From assembly GCA_017577365.1 (NCBI GenBank), contig PKRJ01000008.1, positions 1 through 64,000 of the forward strand: 64,000 nucleotides of DNA. Direction: 5' to 3'. Of the stretch, positions 59,730-64,000 are shown one piece after another. Every line of letters begins with the position of its first letter. Position 1 is the stretch's first letter. The DNA comes from Gammaproteobacteria bacterium. Its GTDB lineage: Bacteria; Pseudomonadota; Gammaproteobacteria; Steroidobacterales; Rariloculaceae. Position numbers and translations under genes: made by a program. The notes beneath the pieces are model-generated. The model saw nothing but the letters and a program-made list of their open reading frames with translations. It was not told the DNA's origin and did no database searches.

Positions 59730-61757
59730 TCAGCCGCCGAAATACCGCCGCGCGCGTCCCAACGCCATCAGCGGGAAGTAGTGACGATACATGTTGTAGT
59801 TCAACATGAATCCCCGCTGCAGCTCCGTGCCCTGCGCGATCCGCTCGCGCAGCGCCGCATCGCGGAAGTCGAGCTTCGCGCCGAAGCCGTAACCCGGGAA
59901 GCCGGTGCCCGTGTAGTACGGCTCGTCCCACGTGCCGTCGTCGCGCTGCGTCTCGGTCAAGTACTTGACCCCCGCACGGATCGCCGCGTCGTAGTCCCTC
60001 GAGCGGGTCGCGAGCAGCGCCATCAGCGCCCAGCTCGTCTGCGAGGCCGTGCTCGGACCGACGCCGCGGAGGCGGTCGTCCATGTACGACGCGCACGTCT
60101 CGCCCCAGCCGCCGTCCTCGTTCTGATGCGCGACGATCCAGTCCGCCGCCTTGCGGACGTACGGCTGCGTCATGTCTTCGCCGAGCGCGGCGAGCGCGGG
60201 CAGCACCGCACCCGTGCCGTAGATGTGATTCACGCCCCAGCGGCCGAACCAGCTGCCGTCTTCCTCCTGCTCCGAGCGCAAGAAACGGTACGCACGCTCG
60301 AGCGCGGGGTGACTGCGGTCGTAGCCGAGCAGCGAGAGCGCCTCGACGACGTGCGCCGTGACGTCGGCCGACGGCGGATCGAGCACCTCGCCGAAATCGC
60401 AGAACGGAATCTTCGTGACGATCAGCTTGTCGTTGTCCTTGTCGAACGCCGCCCAGCCGCCGTTGCTCGATTGCATCGCGAGCGTCCAGTTGACCGCGCG
60501 TCGAATCGCTTCCTGAATGCGCGGCTGCCGACGCAGCTTCTCCGGCAAACGCGCGAGCATGATCAGCGCGACCGCCGTATCGTCGAGATCGGGATAGTGC
60601 AGGTTCGCGCGCTCGAACGCCCAGCCGCTCGGCTCGTCGCAACGGACCTTCTGCGACCAGTCGCCTTGGAAACGGATCTCGTTCTTCAGGCACCAGTCGA
60701 GCGCGCGCTGCATCGTCTCGTCGATCTCGCGCCCGCAGTCCTGCATCGCGACGAGCGTGAGCAGCGTGTCCCAGACCGGCGACTCGCTCGCTTGGATGTG
60801 CAGCGTGCCGTCTCGCTCGAACGACCAATGCTCGTCGAGCGCGGCGAGGCCGCGCGCCATCACGGGATGCGTGAGCGGATAGCCCTCGTTGTGCAGCGCC
60901 ATCAGGCTGTAGATCCACGGCGGTTGGATGCCGCCCCACGCGCCGTCCGCGTCCTGATGACGAACGATCCATTCGAGACACGCCTTGATCGCGGCCTCGC
61001 GTCCCGGCGTGAGCCCGATCCGCTGATACAGATGCATCATGCGGTCGGTCGCGAGGAACAGCCGCTTCAGCGAGAAGAACGGCACGTCGTGCGGCAGCCG
61101 ATAGTGCATCCGCTCGCGGCCTTCGGGGAACAGCTCGTCGAGGCGGCGATCGGGCGGCAGCGGCTTCACCGGGCGGCGCGCGGACAGCACCGCGAGCGGG
61201 ATCAGCGTCGCGCGTGCCCAGCTCGCGAAGTTGTAGATGTTGAACGGGAACCACTTCGGGTTCGCGATGACCTCGGGCGGCAGATTCGGCGTCTGGTCCC
61301 ACGGCCATTCGCCGATCAACGCGAGCCAGTAGCGCGTGAACACGCGCACTTTGCGCAGTCCGCCGTGCGCGAAGATCCATTCGCGCGCGCGCACGAGCGG
61401 ATCCGCGTCCGGCGGCATGCCGATCGAGCGCAGCGCCGCGTACGCTTCGACGGTGCTGTTGATATCGCCTTGCGGCGCGTCGTAGTAGTTCTCCCAGGAG
61501 CCGTCGGCCCGCTGCGCCTTCAGCAGCGTCGCGGCGATGTCCTGCATGCGCGGGTGCTCGATGCCGAGGAAGTGCATCGCGAGCAGCCACTCCGCTTCCA
61601 TCGTGTAGCTCGATTCGAGCATGCCGACCCAATAACCTTCGGGCTTCTGCTCGCGTTCGAGCCAGTCCATCGCCCGCGCGATCGCGTCGTCGAGACGAGA
61701 ACGCTCGGGCAGGGTTTCCCTGACGTTGGCGGCCATTGTCACCTGAGGGTTCTGCAT
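59730..61757 (-). CDS. shc: Squalene-hopene cyclase
   Basis: Cyclises squalene to hopene/hopanol, the first committed step to hopanoids, in or on the membrane. The 675 residues include the catalytic DxDD in YPDLDDTAVALIMLARL (near residue 390). Repeated QW motifs, such as GYWVGMLESSYTMEAEWLLA, DGSWENYYDAPQGDINSTVE and EDGSWFGRWGVNHIYGTGAV, are spread along the length, as expected. An internal ATG (residue 8) is an equally good start. No squalene synthase or other hopanoid genes (hpn) lie in the window. It is divergent from a small lipoprotein gene. Confidence 0.96.
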   Translation of the reverse strand: MQNPQVTMAANVRETLPERSRLDDAIARAMDWLEREQKPEGYWVGMLESSYTMEAEWLLAMHFLGIEHPRMQDIAATLLKAQRADGSWENYYDAPQGDINSTVEAYAALRSIGMPPDADPLVRAREWIFAHGGLRKVRVFTRYWLALIGEWPWDQTPNLPPEVIANPKWFPFNIYNFASWARATLIPLAVLSARRPVKPLPPDRRLDELFPEGRERMHYRLPHDVPFFSLKRLFLATDRMMHLYQRIGLTPGREAAIKACLEWIVRHQDADGAWGGIQPPWIYSLMALHNEGYPLTHPVMARGLAALDEHWSFERDGTLHIQASESPVWDTLLTLVAMQDCGREIDETMQRALDWCLKNEIRFQGDWSQKVRCDEPSGWAFERANLHYPDLDDTAVALIMLARLPEKLRRQPRIQEAIRRAVNWTLAMQSSNGGWAAFDKDNDKLIVTKIPFCDFGEVLDPPSADVTAHVVEALSLLGYDRSHPALERAYRFLRSEQEEDGSWFGRWGVNHIYGTGAVLPALAALGEDMTQPYVRKAADWIVAHQNEDGGWGETCASYMDDRLRGVGPSTASQTSWALMALLATRSRDYDAAIRAGVKYLTETQRDDGTWDEPYYTGTGFPGYGFGAKLDFRDAALRERIAQGTELQRGFMLNYNMYRHYFPLMALGRARRYFGG

Positions 61758-61802
61758 TTGGCCGGCGATTATCGCATACGATTATCGGCCGGGGGCAGCT
61801 AA

Positions 61803-62234
61803 GTGTCGAAAACGCAACGCGAAACCAGCAGTACCCGCGTGCCGTGTCGCGCCCGGCGACGCGCGCGCGGTCTCGCCGCGCTCGCTGTCGTCGTGCTTGC
61901 CGGCGGTTGCGCGCGCGTCGTGACGGTCGAGGGCGAGCGGCTCGGCATCCGCTCCGAGGAGCTCAGGCGCTACGTCGAGACGGTCTTTCGCGAGCAGAAT
62001 CGCGTCGCGACCGCGCTTGCGTTCGCGCTCGAGGATGCCGAGGATCCCGAGCGCATCGACGCGCTCGAAGCGGCGGAGGAAGACCTGCTCGCGGCTTGCT
62101 CCGGCTTGAACGCGATCGCGGCCGCGCGGCGCGACGGCGAGCGTCTTCGCAGGCTACAGGCGCTCTCGGCGGCGCGCGCCGCGCCCGAATGCGAGCGGGC
62201 GACCGCCGATGCCGAGAGCGTGCTCGCGCCTTAG
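61803..62234 (+). CDS. Small lipoprotein with helical body
   Basis: Not a family I recognise. The GTG start gives 143 residues with a lipoprotein signal (GLAALAVVVLAGGC, lipidated Cys36) after an unusually long basic N-terminus. The mature part is mostly helical (EELRRYVETVFREQNRVATA, ERIDALEAAEEDLLAACSGL) and ends with two further Cys. An outer-membrane or inner-membrane lipid anchor is inferred. It is divergent from shc (45 bases), so the two may share regulation, and convergent with the cysteine synthase gene with a 4-base overlap. Confidence 0.65.
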   Translation: MSKTQRETSSTRVPCRARRRARGLAALAVVVLAGGCARVVTVEGERLGIRSEELRRYVETVFREQNRVATALAFALEDAEDPERIDALEAAEEDLLAACSGLNAIAAARRDGERLRRLQALSAARAAPECERATADAESVLAP

Positions 62235-63274
62235 CGCTGCGCGAGCCAAGGCGGCGGCGGAAGGCCTTTCGACTCGAGGAACGCGGGATTGTAGAGCTTC
62301 GACTGATAACGCGAGCCCGAGTCGCACAGCACGGTGACGATCGTCTTTCCGGGACCGAGCTGTCTCGCGAGCCGAATCGCGCCCGCGACGTTGATGCCGC
62401 TCGAGCCGCCGAGCAGCAGGCCTTCCGTCTGCACGAGGTCGTAAAGGATCGGCAGCATCTCGCTGTCAGGAATCTGGAACGCGTCGTCGATCGGCGCGCC
62501 TTCGAGATTGCCGGTGATGCGGCCCTGGCCGATGCCTTCCGTGATCGAGCTGCCCTCGGACTTGAGCTCGCCGGTCTTGATCCAGCTGTAGATCGCGGCG
62601 CCCATCGGATCGGCCGCGGCGACGACGATGCTCGGATTCTTGTGCTTCAAGTACTCGCCGACGCCGGCGAGCGTGCCGCCGGTGCCGACCGCGCAAGTGA
62701 AGCCGTCTATGCGTCCGCCGGTCTGCTCCCAGATCTCGGGGCCGGTGCTCGCGATATGACCTTCGCGGTTCGCGAGATTGTCCCATTGGTTCGCGTAGAG
62801 CACGCCGTGCGGCTCGGTCTTCGCGAGCTCCTCGGCCGTGCGCCGCGCGATGTGCACGTAGTTGTTCGGATCGCGATACGGGACCGCGGGCACCTCGCGC
62901 AGCTCCGCGCCGCAGAGCCGAAGCGCGTCCTTCTTCTCCTGCGACTGCGTGTTCGGCATCAGGATCAGCGTGCGATAGCCTCGCGAATTGCCTACGAGCG
63001 CAAGGCCGATGCCGGTATTCCCGGCGGTGCCTTCGACGATCAGCCCGCCGCGCTCGATGACCTTGCGCTTCTCGGCGTCGAGCACGATGTATTTCGCGGC
63101 GCGATCCTTGACCGATCCTCCCGGATTGAGGAACTCGGCCTTGCCGAGAATCGTGCAGCCCGTCAGCTCGGAAGCCTTGCGCAGCTTGATCAGCGGCGTG
63201 TTGCCGACGGTGTCGACGAAATCCTCGCAGATGCCGCGCGCGCTCGAGCGTGGAAAACGATCGGAATTGCCCAT
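62231..63274 (-). CDS. cysK: Cysteine synthase A-type (O-acetylserine sulfhydrylase)
   Basis: Makes cysteine from O-acetylserine and sulfide. The 347 residues have the PLP lysine K56 in LNPGGSVKDRAAKYIVLDAE, the phosphate loop GTGGTLAGVGEYL and the substrate loop VEGTAGNTGIGLALVG. The chain is longer than CysK of enteric bacteria (about 320). It resembles the long forms found in many proteobacteria and some cystathionine beta-synthases without regulatory domains. Together with the two trans-sulfuration enzymes it gives a local sulfur amino acid theme. Confidence 0.88.
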   Translation of the reverse strand: MGNSDRFPRSSARGICEDFVDTVGNTPLIKLRKASELTGCTILGKAEFLNPGGSVKDRAAKYIVLDAEKRKVIERGGLIVEGTAGNTGIGLALVGNSRGYRTLILMPNTQSQEKKDALRLCGAELREVPAVPYRDPNNYVHIARRTAEELAKTEPHGVLYANQWDNLANREGHIASTGPEIWEQTGGRIDGFTCAVGTGGTLAGVGEYLKHKNPSIVVAAADPMGAAIYSWIKTGELKSEGSSITEGIGQGRITGNLEGAPIDDAFQIPDSEMLPILYDLVQTEGLLLGGSSGINVAGAIRLARQLGPGKTIVTVLCDSGSRYQSKLYNPAFLESKGLPPPPWLAQR

Positions 63275-63411
63275 GCCAGTCCCTTCATCGTTCGCGCGGC
63301 CTCACGCCGACGCGACGTCGATCGCACGCCCCGTGCGCGGGCGGCGAGATTGAAGAACGAGCGCGTATTGTACACTCCGGCCGTGCCGCCGGATTCCGGC
63401 CGGAGCTGTCG

Positions 63412-64000
63412 ATGAAAACCCCACAGCGCACGCGATACGACGCCGCGATCGTCGGCGGCGGTCATAACGGTCTCGTCTGCGCCGCGTATCTCGCCCGCGC
63501 GGGTCTTCGCGTCGTCGTGCTCGAGCGTCATGCGCAGGTCGGGGGAGCCGCCGTGACCGAGGAGTTCCATCCGGGATTCCGCAACTCGATGGCGAGCTAC
63601 ACGGTGAGCCTGCTCGAGCAGCGCGTCATCGACGACCTCGAGCTCGAGAAGCACGGCCTCGAGCTCTTGCCGCGGCCGCTCGCGAACTTCGTGCCGGCGC
63701 TGAACGGGCCGGGTCTCGCGATGCACCGCGACATCGCGCGGATGCAGGCGTCGATCGCGGAGCATTCGACGCGCGACGCCGAGCGCTGGCCGCGTTTCGT
63801 CGACGAGCTCGGACGCGTCACGAAGCTCGCTCGCTCGCTGATGCTCGAGGCGCCCGTCGATCCGACGGCGGGGCCGCGAGAATGGCTGCGTGCCGCGGCG
63901 CGCGTGCCGCGGCTCGCCGCGCTCGGGCGAAAGGGTTTCGCGACGCTGTGGGACCTGCTCGCGGGCAGCGCGGGAGATTGGCTCGATCGTCATTTCGAGC
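63412..64000 (+). CDS. CrtI-like NAD/FAD-dependent oxidoreductase (3' end beyond window)
   Basis: Runs to the window end without a stop; at least 196 residues. The N-terminal dinucleotide-binding motif is DAAIVGGGHNGLVCAAYLAR, then VVVLERHAQVGGAAVTEEFH. FRNSMASYTVSLLEQRVIDD follows. This matches phytoene-desaturase-like (CrtI/PYROXD2) flavoproteins, not the squalene-associated HpnE desaturase as far as the visible part allows. The function is uncertain without the rest of the chain. A possible -10 (TACACT) lies upstream at 63371-63376. Confidence 0.75.
   Translation, partial: MKTPQRTRYDAAIVGGGHNGLVCAAYLARAGLRVVVLERHAQVGGAAVTEEFHPGFRNSMASYTVSLLEQRVIDDLELEKHGLELLPRPLANFVPALNGPGLAMHRDIARMQASIAEHSTRDAERWPRFVDELGRVTKLARSLMLEAPVDPTAGPREWLRAAARVPRLAALGRKGFATLWDLLAGSAGDWLDRHFE

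Noticed and set aside
59610..61802. 730-residue open frame on the + strand opposite squalene-hopene cyclase
   Set aside because: It is an antisense shadow of shc. It is Arg/Val/Ala-rich with no family motifs, and the sense gene has the DxDD and QW motifs.

Overview
This is a high-GC bacterial window with 60 intact or partial protein genes, one broken gene and three tRNA genes. The gene content and order point to Gammaproteobacteria: a TPR lipoprotein-lolB-tRNA-Gln-prs-rplY-pth-ychF block divergent from prfA-prmC, and mreBCD-mrdA-rodA-mltB-rlpA-dacA-ybeD-lipB in one run. Squalene-hopene cyclase, a TRAP transporter, CysK and SMUG1-type repair would suit a poorly cultured soil or marine lineage, but the order or genus cannot be fixed from sequence alone. 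The first ~60 bases do not read like the rest and look like a poor contig end. The last gene runs off the window.

Layout. 70-4332: a frameshifted ATP-dependent DNA ligase remnant, a GNAT acetyltransferase, a Gfa-like protein, tRNA-Met, an exported NTF2-like protein, a SMUG1-type uracil-DNA glycosylase and a small membrane protein. 4346-12745: the translation and housekeeping block (ychF, pth, rplY, prs, tRNA-Gln, lolB, TPR lipoprotein, prfA, prmC). ispE and hemA, which usually sit inside this block, are absent, and the end of lolB lies inside the tRNA-Gln gene. 12746-13191: a non-coding stretch with two copies of a nested inverted-repeat element and a small tandem repeat. A third copy of the element lies at 54500-54604. 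13192-17394: hslO and gatCAB. 17503-27112: one long cell-wall and cell-shape transcription unit, with mostly overlapping or closely spaced genes, ending in ybeD and lipB. 27120-32679: a long coiled-coil protein, a phosphomannose-isomerase-like protein, alanine racemase, a class IV aminotransferase and tRNA-Arg.

32680-41904 looks accessory. It holds a small acidic protein, a LysR regulator, a five-gene minus-strand operon (Tat-exported multicopper oxidase, SCO-like protein, two paralogous exported proteins of unknown family, a tiny YjzC-like protein), a TlpA-like thioredoxin, a 2OG-Fe(II) dioxygenase-like protein and a sulfotransferase. The multicopper oxidase operon is the best candidate for an undescribed system. 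I infer a periplasmic copper-dependent oxidation or copper-handling role.

42062-46865 encodes E1-alpha, E1-beta and E2 of a 2-oxoacid dehydrogenase, with no E3, next to an M24-fold protein that has lost metal ligands and resembles creatinase. 47119-54409 holds a pirin, a BON/SRPBCC envelope protein, a glutathionyl-hydroquinone reductase divergent from a TRAP transporter with fused DctQM, and a putative DUF4157 metalloprotease. 54821-64000 holds a glutamine cyclotransferase, two trans-sulfuration PLP enzymes flanking a MOSC protein, a SRAP/HMCES-type DNA-protein crosslink protein, squalene-hopene cyclase, a small lipoprotein, a CysK-type cysteine synthase and the start of a CrtI-like FAD oxidoreductase.

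Many long open frames on the opposite strand of real genes are by-products of the high GC content and were left out.
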